NCBI RefSeq assembly: GCF_029714205.1
Contig: NZ_CP121648.1
Span: 2,932,001-2,996,000 of the forward strand
Length of the DNA: 64,000 nt
Direction: 5' to 3'
Source: Methylobacterium sp. CB376
GTDB lineage: Bacteria > Pseudomonadota > Alphaproteobacteria > Rhizobiales > Beijerinckiaceae
In this document: positions 8,242 to 17,668 of the stretch, piece after piece
How the letters are laid out: each line of letters begins with the position of its first letter
Position numbering within the stretch: position 1 is the first letter of the stretch
Position numbers and translations under genes: made by a program
The notes under the pieces: model-generated
Database searches by the model: none
Told to the model about the DNA's origin: nothing
Seen by the model: only the letters and a program-made list of their open reading frames with translations

Positions 8242-9534
8242 TCACGCGCCGCCGCACTTCTTGGTCTTGGTGTTGTAGTTGCCGCAATTGAGCTTCACCC
8301 AGTCGGCCTCGAGCTCCTTGGAGCCGTCGAGCTCCTTCGACCACGCATCGCCCGGGACCAGGCCGTCCGTCTTCCACACCACGTCGAACTGGCCGTCGCC
8401 CTTGATCTCGCCGATGAAGACCGGCTTGGTGATGTGGTGGTTCGGCAGCATCTCCGACGTGCCGCCGGTCAGGTTGGCCTGCTTGGTGCCGGGCAGCGCC
8501 GCGATCACCTTGTCCGGATCGACCGAGCCGGCCTTCTCGACCGCCTTCACCCACATGTTGAAGCCGATGTAGTGGGCTTCCATCGGGTCGTTGGTCACCC
8601 GCTTCGGGTTCTTGGTGAATTCCTTCCACTTGGCGATGAACGCCTTGTTGTCCGGCGTGTCGATCGACTCGAAGTAGTTCCAGGCCGCGAGGTGGCCGAG
8701 CAGCGGCTTGGTGTCGATGCCCGCCAGCTCCTCCTCGCCGACCGAGAAGGCCACCACCGGGATGTCGGTCGCCTTGATGCCCTGGTTGGCCAGCTCCTTG
8801 TAGAACGGCACGTTCGCGTCGCCGTTGATCGTCGAGACCACCGCCGTCTTCTTGCCGGCCGAGCCGAAGGCCTTGATCGCGGCGACCCGGGTCTGCCAGT
8901 CGGACTGACCGAATGGGGTGTAGTTGATCGAGATGTCCTCGGGCTTCACGCCCTTCGACCTGAGGTAGGCTTCGAGGATCTTGTTGGTCGTGCGCGGGTA
9001 GACGTAGTCCGTGCCCTCCAGCACCCAGCGCTGAACCTTCTCCTCCTTCATCAGGTAGTCGACGGCCGGGATCGCCTGCTGGTTCGGGGCGGCGCCCGTG
9101 TAGAACACGTTGCGCTCGCTCTCCTCACCCTCGTACTGCACGGGGTAGAACAGGACCGAGTTCAGCTCCTTGAAGACCGGCAGGACCGACTTGCGCGACA
9201 CGCTGGTCCAGCAGCCGAACACCGCCGATACCTTGTCCTTCGAGATCAGCTCGCGCGCCTTCTCGGCGAAGAGCGGCCAGTTCGAGGCCGGGTCGACCAC
9301 GACCGCTTCGAGCTTCTTTCCCAGCACGCCGCCCTTTTTGTTCTGCTCATCGATCAGCATGAGCATGACGTCCTTGAGGGTCGTCTCGGAGATGGCCATC
9401 GTGCCCGAGAGCGAGTGCAGGATGCCGACCTTTATCGTCTCCTGCGCGAACGCGGCGGTGGACGCCACCGTGCCGAGCGCGAGCCCGCCCGCGACGGCGG
9501 CGCGCGAGAGCCATGCCTTCCAGGACATCGTCAT
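8242..9534 (-). CDS. urtA: Urea ABC transporter substrate-binding protein UrtA
   Basis: A 430-residue periplasmic binding protein that delivers urea to UrtBC. Signal peptide 1-30 with cleavage after AFA; the mature protein begins QETIKVGILHSLSGTMAISE. The phrases FGCWTSVSRKSVLPVFKELN and FYPVQYEGEESERNVFYTGAAPNQQ are UrtA-specific rather than LivJ-like. Two Cys lie near the C-terminus (LNCGNYNTKTKKCGGA). A GAGGAAA ribosome site precedes ATG 9534. It is the first gene after a sigma-54 promoter, and the operon order urtABCDE is complete. Confidence 0.96.
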   Translation of the reverse strand: MTMSWKAWLSRAAVAGGLALGTVASTAAFAQETIKVGILHSLSGTMAISETTLKDVMLMLIDEQNKKGGVLGKKLEAVVVDPASNWPLFAEKARELISKDKVSAVFGCWTSVSRKSVLPVFKELNSVLFYPVQYEGEESERNVFYTGAAPNQQAIPAVDYLMKEEKVQRWVLEGTDYVYPRTTNKILEAYLRSKGVKPEDISINYTPFGQSDWQTRVAAIKAFGSAGKKTAVVSTINGDANVPFYKELANQGIKATDIPVVAFSVGEEELAGIDTKPLLGHLAAWNYFESIDTPDNKAFIAKWKEFTKNPKRVTNDPMEAHYIGFNMWVKAVEKAGSVDPDKVIAALPGTKQANLTGGTSEMLPNHHITKPVFIGEIKGDGQFDVVWKTDGLVPGDAWSKELDGSKELEADWVKLNCGNYNTKTKKCGGA

Positions 9535-9576
9535 GTTTTCCTCTTCCCCCGACCTCTCGTCCGGTCGCCCCCCACC

Positions 9577-9592
9577 GGCAAGCGATGTGCCA
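9577..9592 (-). promoter_or_regulatory. Sigma-54 (RpoN) promoter of urtABCDE
   Basis: On the minus strand TGGCACATCGCTTGCC carries the invariant GG and GC exactly ten bases apart (GG at 9591-9590, GC at 9579-9578), matching TGGCAC-N5-TTGC. Start would fall near 9566, about 32 bases before the urtA ATG. Known biology: rpoN promoters of urea transport operons are activated by NtrC under nitrogen limitation. No clear NtrC box was found upstream. Confidence 0.87.
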
Positions 9593-9932
9593 ATTTCGCG
9601 TGCGCCGACAGCCTAGGCCGGGGGGCCGGATTCGGTCCGAACCGCGGCCGGACGCCGGCATTGCAGCGCAAACGGGCAGGCCTGCGCCGCCGTCGAGCCC
9701 AAAGGCGCGTCACGCTGCCCATCAGGCCGGCAATTTGCCGCCGAAGTGGCGCGGCCGCCGCGATTCCGCGCCGGGACGGCACCCAGATCGGCCGATCGCG
9801 CTCGCGAGCAGGCCTCGCTCGGGTCGAAGCCTGAAGCCTGCCCGAGGTCTCCGCCTGTGCCGCGTAACCTCCGCTGAGCCGGCATCCCCTTCGTCGGGAA
9901 ATGCTCTAGCTGTGCGGCCAGGGGAGACGCCG
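9593..9932. other. Intergenic region between divergent urtA and the GH13 gene
   Basis: About 340 bases without a gene. It must hold the upstream activation site of the sigma-54 promoter and the promoter of the GH13 gene. The only small dyad noticed is TTGCAGCGCAA at 9661-9671, a TTGC-N3-GCAA inverted repeat about 80 bases upstream of the sigma-54 core; it does not match the usual NtrC consensus. No RNA gene was recognised. Confidence 0.5.
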
Positions 9933-11597
9933 ATGATCGAGGACCTCTGGTACAAGAACGCCGTCATCTACTGCCTGTCGGTCGGCACCTTCATGGATGC
10001 GAACGGCGACGGCATCGGCGACTTCTCCGGCCTGGAGCGGCGCCTCGACTACCTGGTCGGGCTCGGGGTGACGGCCCTCTGGCTGATGCCGTTCCAGCCC
10101 TCGCCGATGCGCGACAACGGCTACGACGTCAGCGACTATTACGGCGTCGACCCGCGCTACGGCACGCTCGGCGACTTCGTGGCCTTCACCCACGCGGCCA
10201 AGCAGCGCGGCCTCAAGGTCCTGATCGACCTCGTGGTCAACCACACCTCCGACCGCCATCCCTGGTTCCAGTCGGCCCGCTCCGACCCGGATTCCCCGAC
10301 CCGCGACTGGTACGTCTGGTCGAAGACCAAGCCCCCGCACGCCGACAGCGGCGTCGTCTTCCCGGGGGTGCAGAAGACCACCTGGACCTACGACCGGGCG
10401 GCGCGGGCCTATTATTTCCACCGCTTCTACGATTTCCAGCCCGACCTCAACACCGCGAACCCGCGGGTGCAGGCCGAGATCCTGAAGATCATGGGGTTCT
10501 GGATCCAGCTCGGCGTCTCGGGCTTCCGCATGGACGCGGTGCCCTTCGTGATCGCCGAGAAGGGGCCGGAGGTGACGGGGGCGCCGGTCGAGCAGTTCGG
10601 GATGCTGCGCCAGTTCCGCGAGTTCCTGCAGTGGCGCCAGGGCGACGCGATCATCCTGGCCGAGGCGAACGTGCTGCCGCGCCAGGACCTCGACTATTTC
10701 GGCGAGGACGCCGACCGCATGCACATGATGTTCAACTTCCAGGTCAATCAGGGCCTGTTCCACGCCCTGGCGACCGCCACGACGGAGCGCCTGCTCGACT
10801 GCCTGGAGAAGACGCGGGCGCGGCCGGCCTCGGCGCAATGGGCGCAGTTCCTGCGCAACCACGACGAGCTCGACCTCGGGCGCCTGTCGGCGGAGGAGCG
10901 GGAGGCGGTCTTCGCCGCCTTCGGTCCCGACCCGGACATGCAGCTCTACGGGCGCGGCATCCGCCGGCGCCTGCCCCCGATGCTGAGCGGCGACCGGCGG
11001 AGGCTCGAACTCGCCTACAGCCTGATGTTCACCCTGCCGGGCACGCCGGTCCTGCGCTACGGCGACGAGATCGGCATGGGCGACGACCTCCGGCTGCCCG
11101 AGCGCGAATGCGCCCGCACGCCGATGCAGTGGTCCGACGAGCCCGAGGGCGGGTTCACCAAGAGCGCGCGCCCGGTCGCGCCGCCGATCCGCTCCGGCCC
11201 CTACGGCTACCCGCACGTGAACGCCGCGGTCCAGCGCCACGACCCGAACTCGCTGCTCAACTGGCTGGAGCGGATCATCCGGATGCGCAAGGAGGTGCCG
11301 GAGATCGGCTGGGGCGATTTCACCGTGCTGAGGACCGGGGCCGAGAGCGTGCTCGGCCTGCGCTACGAGTGGCGCAACAACGCGGTGGTCTGCCTGCACA
11401 ACCTCGCGGCGGAGCCGATCGAGATCCGCTTCGCGACCGGCCTTCCCGGCGAGGGCGGGGCGCTCACCGACCTCCTCACCGGCGAGCGCAACCGCCCGGA
11501 CGAGAGCGGCCGGCACACCTTGCTCCTCGAAGGCTACGGCTACCGCTGGTACCGGGCCGGCGGGCTCGACTACCTGCTGAAGCGCAGCGAGGTGTGA
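9933..11597 (+). CDS. GH13 alpha-glucosyl enzyme, trehalose-synthase-like
   Basis: A 554-residue alpha-amylase-superfamily enzyme without a signal peptide. It starts MIEDLWYKNAVIYCLSVGTF, follows trehalose synthase (TreS) closely over the barrel (DANGDGIGDFSGLERRLDYL, VVNHTSDRHPWFQ), and keeps the catalytic set: nucleophile Asp201 in GFRMDA, acid/base Glu244 in ILAEAN, and Asp311 in RNHDE. It ends with a small beta domain. TreS interconverts maltose and trehalose; related GH13 members are sucrose isomerases or alpha-glucosidases, so the exact substrate is open. No maltokinase domain or neighbour is present. ATG 9933 has GGGGAGA upstream. Confidence 0.88.
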   Translation: MIEDLWYKNAVIYCLSVGTFMDANGDGIGDFSGLERRLDYLVGLGVTALWLMPFQPSPMRDNGYDVSDYYGVDPRYGTLGDFVAFTHAAKQRGLKVLIDLVVNHTSDRHPWFQSARSDPDSPTRDWYVWSKTKPPHADSGVVFPGVQKTTWTYDRAARAYYFHRFYDFQPDLNTANPRVQAEILKIMGFWIQLGVSGFRMDAVPFVIAEKGPEVTGAPVEQFGMLRQFREFLQWRQGDAIILAEANVLPRQDLDYFGEDADRMHMMFNFQVNQGLFHALATATTERLLDCLEKTRARPASAQWAQFLRNHDELDLGRLSAEEREAVFAAFGPDPDMQLYGRGIRRRLPPMLSGDRRRLELAYSLMFTLPGTPVLRYGDEIGMGDDLRLPERECARTPMQWSDEPEGGFTKSARPVAPPIRSGPYGYPHVNAAVQRHDPNSLLNWLERIIRMRKEVPEIGWGDFTVLRTGAESVLGLRYEWRNNAVVCLHNLAAEPIEIRFATGLPGEGGALTDLLTGERNRPDESGRHTLLLEGYGYRWYRAGGLDYLLKRSEV

Positions 11598-11638
11598 GCC
11601 CCTGTGACAGCGCCCGCGCGCTTGCGTAGAAGCGGCCC

Positions 11639-12982
11639 ATGGCTCCCGTCGTCCGCTTCGCGCCCTCCCCCACGGGCTACCTCCACATCGGCAATGCCCG
11701 CCCGGCCCTCTTCAACGCGCTCTTCGCCCGGCGCGCGGGGGGCCGCTTCGTGCTGCGCCTCGACGACACCGACACGGCGCGCTCGACGCCCGAATTCGCC
11801 GCGGCGATCGTCGAGGACCTCGCCTGGCTCGGCATCGTGCCGGACGAGACCCTGCGCCAGTCCGACCGCATCGCCCTCTACGACGCGGCGGCGGAGCGCC
11901 TGCGCGCGGCGGGCCGCCTCTACCCGGCCTACGAGACGTCCGACGAGCTCGAGCGCCGGCGCCGCCGCCAGCTCGGCCGCGGCCTGCCGCCGGTCTACGA
12001 CCGCGCCGCCCTGCGGCTGACGGCCGAGGAGCGGGCCGCCTTCGAGGCCGAGGGACGGCGGCCGCACTGGCGCTTCCGCCTCGATCCCGGCCCGGTCACC
12101 TGGACCGACCTCGTGCGCGGCCCCTGCCACGTCGAGGCCGATTCGCTCTCGGACCCGGTGCTGGTGCGCGAGGACGGCAGCTACCTCTACACCCTCCCCT
12201 CCGTGGTGGACGATGCCGAGATCGGCATCACGCACGTGATCCGGGGCGAGGACCACGTCACCAACACGGCGGTGCAGATCCAGATCTTCCGCGCGCTCGG
12301 CGCCGCCGTGCCGGTCTTCGCCCACCACAACCTCCTCACCACGGCGAGCGGCGAGGGCCTGTCGAAGCGCCTCGGCCACCTGTCGCTGCGCGGCCTGCGC
12401 GACCAGGGCTACGAGCCCGGCGCGGTCGCCTCCCTGGCGGTGCTCACCGGCTCCTCGGAGGCGGTGCGGGCCGTCCCCGACCTCGATGGGCTGGCCGCGC
12501 TCCTCGACCTCGCCCACGTCTCGCGGGCCCCCGCCAAGTTCGACCCGCACGACCTCGACCAGCTGAACGCGCGCCTCCTGCACGAGATGCCCCTCGCCGC
12601 CGCGGCGCCGCGGCTCGCCGCCCTGGGCATTCCGGCCGCGGCGGCGGAGCCGTTCTGGGCCGCCGTGCGGGCGAACCTCGCCACGTTCTCCGACGCGGCC
12701 GGGTGGTGGCGCGTCGTCGCCGGCCCCGCCGCGCCGCTGATCGCCGATCCGGCCCTGGCGGCCCGCGCGGCGGCGCTCCTGCCCCCGGAACCCTGGGACG
12801 CGACGACCTGGAAGAGCTGGACCGAGGCCGTGAAGGCCGCGACGGGGCTCAAGGGCAAGGCGCTGTTCCTGCCGCTGCGGCTCGCCCTGACCGGGCTCGA
12901 TCACGGCCCCGACCTCTCGGGCCTGCTCCCGCTGATCGGGCGCGAGCGGGCGCAGCGGCGCCTGCGCGGCGAGGCGGCCTGA
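11639..12982 (+). CDS. gltX: Glutamyl-tRNA synthetase
   Basis: A 447-residue class I synthetase that charges glutamate onto tRNA in the cytoplasm. The N-terminus [20 protein letters not shown] contains the HIGH-type motif; the KMSKS-type motif is GLSKRLG at about 242-248. The [14 protein letters not shown] phrase between them is typical. The C-terminal anticodon-binding domain is present but compact, as in the shorter of two GltX types found in alphaproteobacteria. It is too long for the truncated GluQ enzyme, which lacks this domain. It lies 41 bases after the GH13 gene and 41 bases before guaD. Confidence 0.93.
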   Translation: MAPVVRFAPSPTGYLHIGNARPALFNALFARRAGGRFVLRLDDTDTARSTPEFAAAIVEDLAWLGIVPDETLRQSDRIALYDAAAERLRAAGRLYPAYETSDELERRRRRQLGRGLPPVYDRAALRLTAEERAAFEAEGRRPHWRFRLDPGPVTWTDLVRGPCHVEADSLSDPVLVREDGSYLYTLPSVVDDAEIGITHVIRGEDHVTNTAVQIQIFRALGAAVPVFAHHNLLTTASGEGLSKRLGHLSLRGLRDQGYEPGAVASLAVLTGSSEAVRAVPDLDGLAALLDLAHVSRAPAKFDPHDLDQLNARLLHEMPLAAAAPRLAALGIPAAAAEPFWAAVRANLATFSDAAGWWRVVAGPAAPLIADPALAARAAALLPPEPWDATTWKSWTEAVKAATGLKGKALFLPLRLALTGLDHGPDLSGLLPLIGRERAQRRLRGEAA

Positions 12983-13023
12983 GCCGCGCGCGATCCCCGC
13001 TCCCCTTCCTCGCAGGTGACCCC

Positions 13024-14388
13024 ATGCCCCCCGAGCCACGGCCCCGCCGCGCCGCCCTGCGCGGGCAAGCGATCAGCTTCTCGGGCAATCCCTTCCTGCA
13101 GGCGCCGCGGGACTGCTTCGTCCACCACGAGGACGCGCTGATCCTGATCGAGGACGGGCGGATCGCCGCCTTCGCGCCCTACGATCCCGCCCTGCTGCCG
13201 CCGGGCGTGACGCCGGTCCACTACGAGAACGCCCTGATCACGGCGGGCTTCGTCGACGCGCACGTGCACTACCCGCAGGTCGGGATGGTGGGCGCCTTCG
13301 GCGAGCAGCTGCTCGCCTGGCTCGAGCGCTACACCTTCCCGGCCGAGCGCGCCTTCGCGGACCCGGCCCATGCCGAGGCCGCCGCCAGGATCTTCCTGCG
13401 CGAGATCCTGCGGGCCGGCACCACCACGGCCTCGGTCTACTGCACGGTCCATCCCCACTCGGTCGACGCCCTGTTCGCCGAATCCGAGCGGTTCAACACC
13501 CTCATGGTGGCCGGCAAGGTGCTGATGGACTCGCACGCGCCGGACGACCTGCGCGACACGGTCGAGAGCGGCTACGAGGACAGCCTCGCGCTGATCCGCC
13601 GCTGGCACGGGCGCGGCCGGCAGCATTACGGGGTGACGCCGCGCTACGCCGGAAGCTGCAGCGCGGCGCAGCTCGACTCGGCCGGGGCGCTGCTGCGCGG
13701 CCATGAGGGCCTGTTCCTGCAGACCCACCTGAGCGAGAGCCCGGCCGAGGTCGCCTGGGTGCGCGACCTGTTTCCGGCCCGCTCCAGCTACCTCGACATC
13801 TACGCCCATGCGGGGCTGGTGCGGCCGCGCGCGATCTTCGGGCACGGCATCCACGTCGGCGAGGAGGAGTTCTGCACCTGCCACGCGGCCGGCGCGGCGC
13901 TCGCCCATTGCCCGACCTCGAACCTCTTCCTCGGCAGCGGCCTGTTCCGGCTCTTCGACGCCCTCGATCCCCGCCGCCCGGTGCGGGTCGCGATCGGCAC
14001 CGATATCGGGGCGGGGACCAGCTTCTCCGCCCTGCGCACGCTCGGCGAGGCCTACAAGGTCGCCGCCCTGCGCGGCGACGCCCTCGACGGGCTGAGGGCC
14101 TTCCACCTCGCGACGCTTGGGGGCGCGGCCGCGCTCCACCTCGACGACCGGATCGGCCGGATCGCGCCGGGCTACGACGCCGATCTCTGCGTGCTCGGCC
14201 TCGACGCGACGCCGTTCCTGGCCTTCCGCACCGCCCGCTGCGAGCGCGTCGAGGACCTGATGTTCGTCCTGATGACGCTCGGCGACGAGCGCGCGGTGCG
14301 GGCGACCTGGGTGGCGGGCGAATGCGTCTACGACGCCGCCCGCCGGCCGGACCCGTTCCGCTACGTGGACGGCGCGGCGGCCGGATGA
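13024..14388 (+). CDS. guaD: Guanine deaminase
   Basis: A 454-residue amidohydrolase that converts guanine to xanthine and ammonia. The metal motif lies in VDAHVHYPQVGMVGAFGEQ, followed by LLAWLERYTFPAE, which is specific to guanine deaminase. Further ligands sit in QTHLSES, FGHGIHV and IGTDIGAGTSFSALRTLGE. The frame is open upstream inside gltX, but ATG 13024 is the start consistent with family length. It fits a purine-nitrogen salvage role together with the urea transporter and the biuret-type hydrolase elsewhere in the window. Confidence 0.94.
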   Translation: MPPEPRPRRAALRGQAISFSGNPFLQAPRDCFVHHEDALILIEDGRIAAFAPYDPALLPPGVTPVHYENALITAGFVDAHVHYPQVGMVGAFGEQLLAWLERYTFPAERAFADPAHAEAAARIFLREILRAGTTTASVYCTVHPHSVDALFAESERFNTLMVAGKVLMDSHAPDDLRDTVESGYEDSLALIRRWHGRGRQHYGVTPRYAGSCSAAQLDSAGALLRGHEGLFLQTHLSESPAEVAWVRDLFPARSSYLDIYAHAGLVRPRAIFGHGIHVGEEEFCTCHAAGAALAHCPTSNLFLGSGLFRLFDALDPRRPVRVAIGTDIGAGTSFSALRTLGEAYKVAALRGDALDGLRAFHLATLGGAAALHLDDRIGRIAPGYDADLCVLGLDATPFLAFRTARCERVEDLMFVLMTLGDERAVRATWVAGECVYDAARRPDPFRYVDGAAAG

Positions 14389-14412
14389 GCCTCCGGCGCA
14401 GCGCCTCGCGCG

Positions 14413-15726
14413 TCACGGCATCAGGGCGAGCGCCTGCGCGAAGAAGTCCGGCCCGCCGAAATTTCCCGACTTCAGGGCGAGCCGCATCGGCCGGTCGACC
14501 GTGCCGAGCACCGGCACGCCCGGCGCGATCTCGGGGCCGACCCGGAAGGCCGGGAGCCCGAGCGCGTCGACCACCGCGCCCGAGGTCTCGCCGCCCGCGA
14601 CGACGAGGCGGCGCACGCCGCGCCGCACCAGCCCCTCGGCGAGGCGGGCCATCGCGGCCTCGATGGCGTGGCCGGCGGCCTCGCGCCCGTGCCGGGCCTG
14701 CAGGTCCGCCACGGCCTGCGGCGTCGCGCTCGACGCGATCAGGACCGGGCCGGCCCCGATCCGCTCCGCCGCCCAGGACAGGGCCTCCTCGACCTCGTCG
14801 GCGCCCGCGAGCAGCCGCTCGGGGTCGAGGCGCCGCACCGGCATCGCGGCCTCGGCCGCCGCGATCTGGCCGAGGGTGGCCTGGGAGCAGCTGCCCGCGA
14901 GGCAGGCCGCCGGCCCGCCGACCGGGGCCCCGAGCCCCTCCGCGGCGTCGGCCGGCCGGACCCGGCCGCTCGCCACCAGCGCCCGGGCGAGGCCGAGCCC
15001 CAGGCCCGACGCCCCCGTCGAGACCGGATCGGACAGGCAGGCCTGCCCCAGCACGGCGAGATCCGCGTCGAAGACCGCGTCCGCGATGGCCGCGCCCTTG
15101 CCCTCGGCCGCGAGCGCGTCGAGGCGGGCGCGCACGGCCTCGGCCCCGCGCGCGACGGTGGCGAGGTCGACGAGCCCGACCGGATCGCGGCTCTGGCGCG
15201 CCAGCACCCGGGCGAGGTTGGAATCCCGCATCGGGTTGAGGGGATGGTCCTTGAGCGGGCTCTCGTGCAGCGGCACGGCGCCGACGAAGAGGTGGCCCTG
15301 GTAGACGGTGCGCCCCGTCTCCGGGAAGGCCGGCGTCACCAGGGCGATCGCCGCCCCGGAGGAGCGGCGCAGCGCGTCGGTCACCGGGCCGATATTGCCC
15401 GCGTCGGTCGAGTCGAAGGTCGAGCAGATCTTGAACAGGACGTGGGCCGCGCCCCGCGCCCGCAGCCAGGCCTCCGCCTCGCCCGACCGGGCGACCGCCT
15501 GCTCGGCCGGGATCGAGCGGCTCTTGAGCGAGACCACGACGGCGTCGATCCCCGGCAGGTCGAGGTCGTCGCCCGGCACGCCGATGGTCTGGACCGTGCG
15601 CAGGCCCGCCCGGGTGAGGGTGTTGGCGAGGTCGGACGCGCCCGTGTAATCGTCGGCGATGCAGCCGAGGGCGAGGCTCATCGGGGCGGAGGTCATCGGG
15701 GCGGAGGTCATCTGAACGGAGGTCAT
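14413..15726 (-). CDS. otnK: 3-oxo-tetronate kinase OtnK
   Basis: A 437-residue member of the DUF1537 sugar-acid kinase family. It phosphorylates 3-oxo-tetronate in the four-carbon acid sugar pathway. The substrate-side motif is CIADDYTGASDLANTL near the N-terminus, followed by KICSTFDSTDAGNIGPV and PAFPETGRTVYQGHLFVG. The ATP side has VVAGGETSGAVVDALG and LALKSGNFGGPDFF near the end. ATG 15726 overlaps the otnI stop (ATGA); three further in-frame ATG codons follow at 15-base steps. Works between OtnI and OtnC. Confidence 0.92.
   Translation of the reverse strand: MTSVQMTSAPMTSAPMSLALGCIADDYTGASDLANTLTRAGLRTVQTIGVPGDDLDLPGIDAVVVSLKSRSIPAEQAVARSGEAEAWLRARGAAHVLFKICSTFDSTDAGNIGPVTDALRRSSGAAIALVTPAFPETGRTVYQGHLFVGAVPLHESPLKDHPLNPMRDSNLARVLARQSRDPVGLVDLATVARGAEAVRARLDALAAEGKGAAIADAVFDADLAVLGQACLSDPVSTGASGLGLGLARALVASGRVRPADAAEGLGAPVGGPAACLAGSCSQATLGQIAAAEAAMPVRRLDPERLLAGADEVEEALSWAAERIGAGPVLIASSATPQAVADLQARHGREAAGHAIEAAMARLAEGLVRRGVRRLVVAGGETSGAVVDALGLPAFRVGPEIAPGVPVLGTVDRPMRLALKSGNFGGPDFFAQALALMP
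15681..15726 (-). repeat. 15-bp repeat with four in-frame ATG codons at the otnK start
   Basis: The unit ATGACCTCCGCCCCG occurs twice, after a variant first copy, so that ATG codons stand at 15726, 15711, 15696 and 15681, all in frame. The last one begins the conserved part MSLALGCIADD. The repeat adds 15 residues rich in Met, Thr and Ser that are not family-like. Confidence 0.88.
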
Positions 15727-16505
15727 GGGCGCGCCTCCCGGTAGGGCGCGAACCAGCCGAGGCCCTCGCGCGTCCCGGCCTTCGGGTTGTACTCGCAGCC
15801 GACGAACCCCCCGTAGCCGAGCCGGTCGAGCTCCGCGAACAGGAAGGCGTCGTTCATCTCGCCGGTCCCGGGCTCGTGCCGGTCGGGCACGCTCGCGGTC
15901 TGCACGTGGCCGATCAGCGGCATCAGGGCGCGCAGCCGGGCGGTCACGTCCCCGTGCAGGATCTGGCAATGGTAGAGGTCGAACTGGAGCTTGAGGTTCG
16001 GCGCCGCGAGGTCGCGGATCAGCGCGGCGGCGAAGCCGAAATCGTCGAGGAAGTAGCCCGGCATGTTGCGGCCGTTGATGGGCTCCAGCAGGACGTCGAT
16101 CCCCTCGCGCCCCAGTCGCTCGGCGGTCCAGGTCACGGCGCCGCGATAGGCGTCGCGGGCCGCGGGATCGGCCTTGTCGGCCATCCCGGCCATCAGGTGG
16201 AGGCGGCGCACGCCGGTCTCGGCCGCGTAGGCGAGCGCGGTCTCGATTCCGGCCTTCAGCTCGTCGGCGCGCCCCGGCAGGGCGGCGAGCCCGCGCTCGC
16301 CGGCGGCCCAGTCGCCCGGCGGCAGGTTGAACAGCGCCTGGGTGAGCCCGTGGCGGCGCAGGCGCTCGCCGATCGCCGCCGGCGGGTGCTCGTAGGGGAA
16401 CAGGAACTCGACCGCGGTGAAGCCCTCCCCCGCGGCGGCCGCGAAGCGGTCGAGGAAGGGGAGTTCGGTGAACATCAGCGTGAGGTTGGCGGCGAAGCGC
16501 GGCAT
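15723..16505 (-). CDS. otnI: 2-oxo-tetronate isomerase OtnI (Hyi family)
   Basis: A 260-residue TIM-barrel isomerase related to hydroxypyruvate isomerase. It begins MPRFAANLTLMFTELPFLDR and shows the metal and substrate motifs FLFPYEHPP, LLEPINGRNMPGYFLDDF, KLQFDLYHCQILHGD and GYGGFVGCEYNPKAGT. In L-threonate catabolism this protein converts 2-oxo-tetronate to 3-oxo-tetronate. Its partners otnK (overlapping) and ltnD (upstream) support OtnI over Hyi. An open stretch of 25 codons upstream was not included because ATG 16505 starts the conserved sequence. Confidence 0.9.
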   Translation of the reverse strand: MPRFAANLTLMFTELPFLDRFAAAAGEGFTAVEFLFPYEHPPAAIGERLRRHGLTQALFNLPPGDWAAGERGLAALPGRADELKAGIETALAYAAETGVRRLHLMAGMADKADPAARDAYRGAVTWTAERLGREGIDVLLEPINGRNMPGYFLDDFGFAAALIRDLAAPNLKLQFDLYHCQILHGDVTARLRALMPLIGHVQTASVPDRHEPGTGEMNDAFLFAELDRLGYGGFVGCEYNPKAGTREGLGWFAPYREARP

Positions 16506-16527
16506 GGCTCCTCCCTCTCGGATCGGG

Positions 16528-16543
16528 CGGTCCGGCCGGACCG
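16528..16543. promoter_or_regulatory. Perfect 16-bp palindrome upstream of otnI
   Basis: CGGTCCGGCCGGACCG is fully self-complementary and ends 23 bases before the otnI ATG. It could be an internal regulatory site or a short hairpin in the ltnD-otnI spacer. It does not resemble the LacI-type operator at 17669, so its reader is unknown. Given the GC content, chance is possible. Confidence 0.45.
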
Positions 16544-16628
16544 GCACGATGCGCGTCCGACCGGATTGGTGTCTGCGCATCGCGCCCGCGGCCGCACCGG
16601 CGACCGCTGCGGCGCGTGATGCTCCGGG

Positions 16629-17526
16629 TCAGGGCAGCGCGGTGCCCGTCACCTGCGCGTAGAGCCGGGCCACGGAGGAATCGTCGTCCCGGCCCATCCC
16701 GGCGGCCGAGGCCATCAGGAACATCTGCAGGGCGGCCGCCGCCACCGGGACCGGAAAGCGCTGCGCCCGGGCCATGTCCTGGACGATGCCGAGGTCCTTC
16801 ACGAAGATGTCGACGGCGCTGCGGGGCGCGTAGTCGCCCGCGAGGACGCGCGGCATGCGGTTCTCGAACATCCAGGAATTGCCCGCCGAGGCGGTGATGA
16901 CCTCGTAGACCTTGCCGAGGTCGAGACCCTGGCGGGCGGCGAAGGCCATGGCCTCGCTCGCCGCCGCGATGTGCACCCCGGCGAGCAGCTGGTTGATCAT
17001 CTTGAAGGCGGCGCCCTGCCCGGCGGACTCGCCGAGTTCGTAGAGCGTGGCCGCCATGGCGTCGAGGGCCGGCCGCGCGCGGGCGAAGGCCGCGCCGCTC
17101 CCCGAGGCCAGGATGGTGAGCGCCCCCTCGGAGGCGCGCTGGGCGCCGCCGCTGATCGGCGCGTCGAGGTAGAGCCGCCCGGACGCTTCCAGCCGGCCCG
17201 CGAGGCGGCGGGCCGCCTCCGGATCCATCGTGGCGCAGGAGACGAACACCGCCCCCTCGGGCATGGCGGCCGCCACGCCCCCTCCCCGAACAGGACCGCC
17301 TCGGTCTGGGCCGCGTTCACGACGACGCTGACGACGATGTCGGCCCCGGAGGCCGCCTCCGCCGGGCTCGCCGCCCCCGCCCGCCCTCGCCCGCGAAGCG
17401 CTCCACCACCGCCCGGTCGAGGTCGAAGCCCGCCACGGCGAGGCCGGCGCGGCGCAGCGACTGCGCCATGCCGTAGCCCATCGATCCGAGGCCGATCACG
17501 GCGGCGCGGACGGACCCGTCGGTCAT
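16629..17526 (-). pseudogene. ltnD: L-threonate dehydrogenase LtnD, broken by two frameshifts
   Basis: Three adjacent frames together spell one NAD-dependent beta-hydroxyacid dehydrogenase of about 299 residues. Frame one (from ATG 17526) gives MTDGSVRAAVIGLGSMGYG with the dinucleotide fold and FDLDRAVVERFAGEGG. Frame two gives ASPAEAASGADIVVSVVVN and ends AVLFGEG. Frame three gives AAAMPEGAVFVSCATMDPE, DAPISGGAQRASEG, the catalytic Lys region GAAFKMINQLLAGVHIAAAS, and the rest. Each junction needs one extra base: near 17380-17390 in a GGGCGGGCGGGGG run and near 17279-17284 in a G-run. Either a recent double mutation or assembly error; restoring both gives an intact protein. It would oxidise L-threonate to 2-oxo-tetronate. 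Confidence 0.85.
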
Positions 17527-17668
17527 CACGGCATTCTCCTCCCTGATGCGCCGTCTCGGGCCCCGGGGGGCCGCCCGCGGCGCGACGCGCGAGCACTCTG
17601 AACACGGCGGCGCCGCACGGCCAGCCCCGGCCTTCGGGGTGCTTCGTTCTGATCAGTCTAGCAACTCG

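Noticed and set aside
9661..9671. NtrC box upstream of the sigma-54 promoter
   Set aside because: TTGCAGCGCAA is a dyad but does not match the usual NtrC half-sites and is short; it was kept only as a remark.
16629..17526. Programmed frameshifting in ltnD
   Set aside because: Two separate one-base losses in plain G/C runs, without slippery heptamers or stimulatory structures, argue for mutation or sequencing error.
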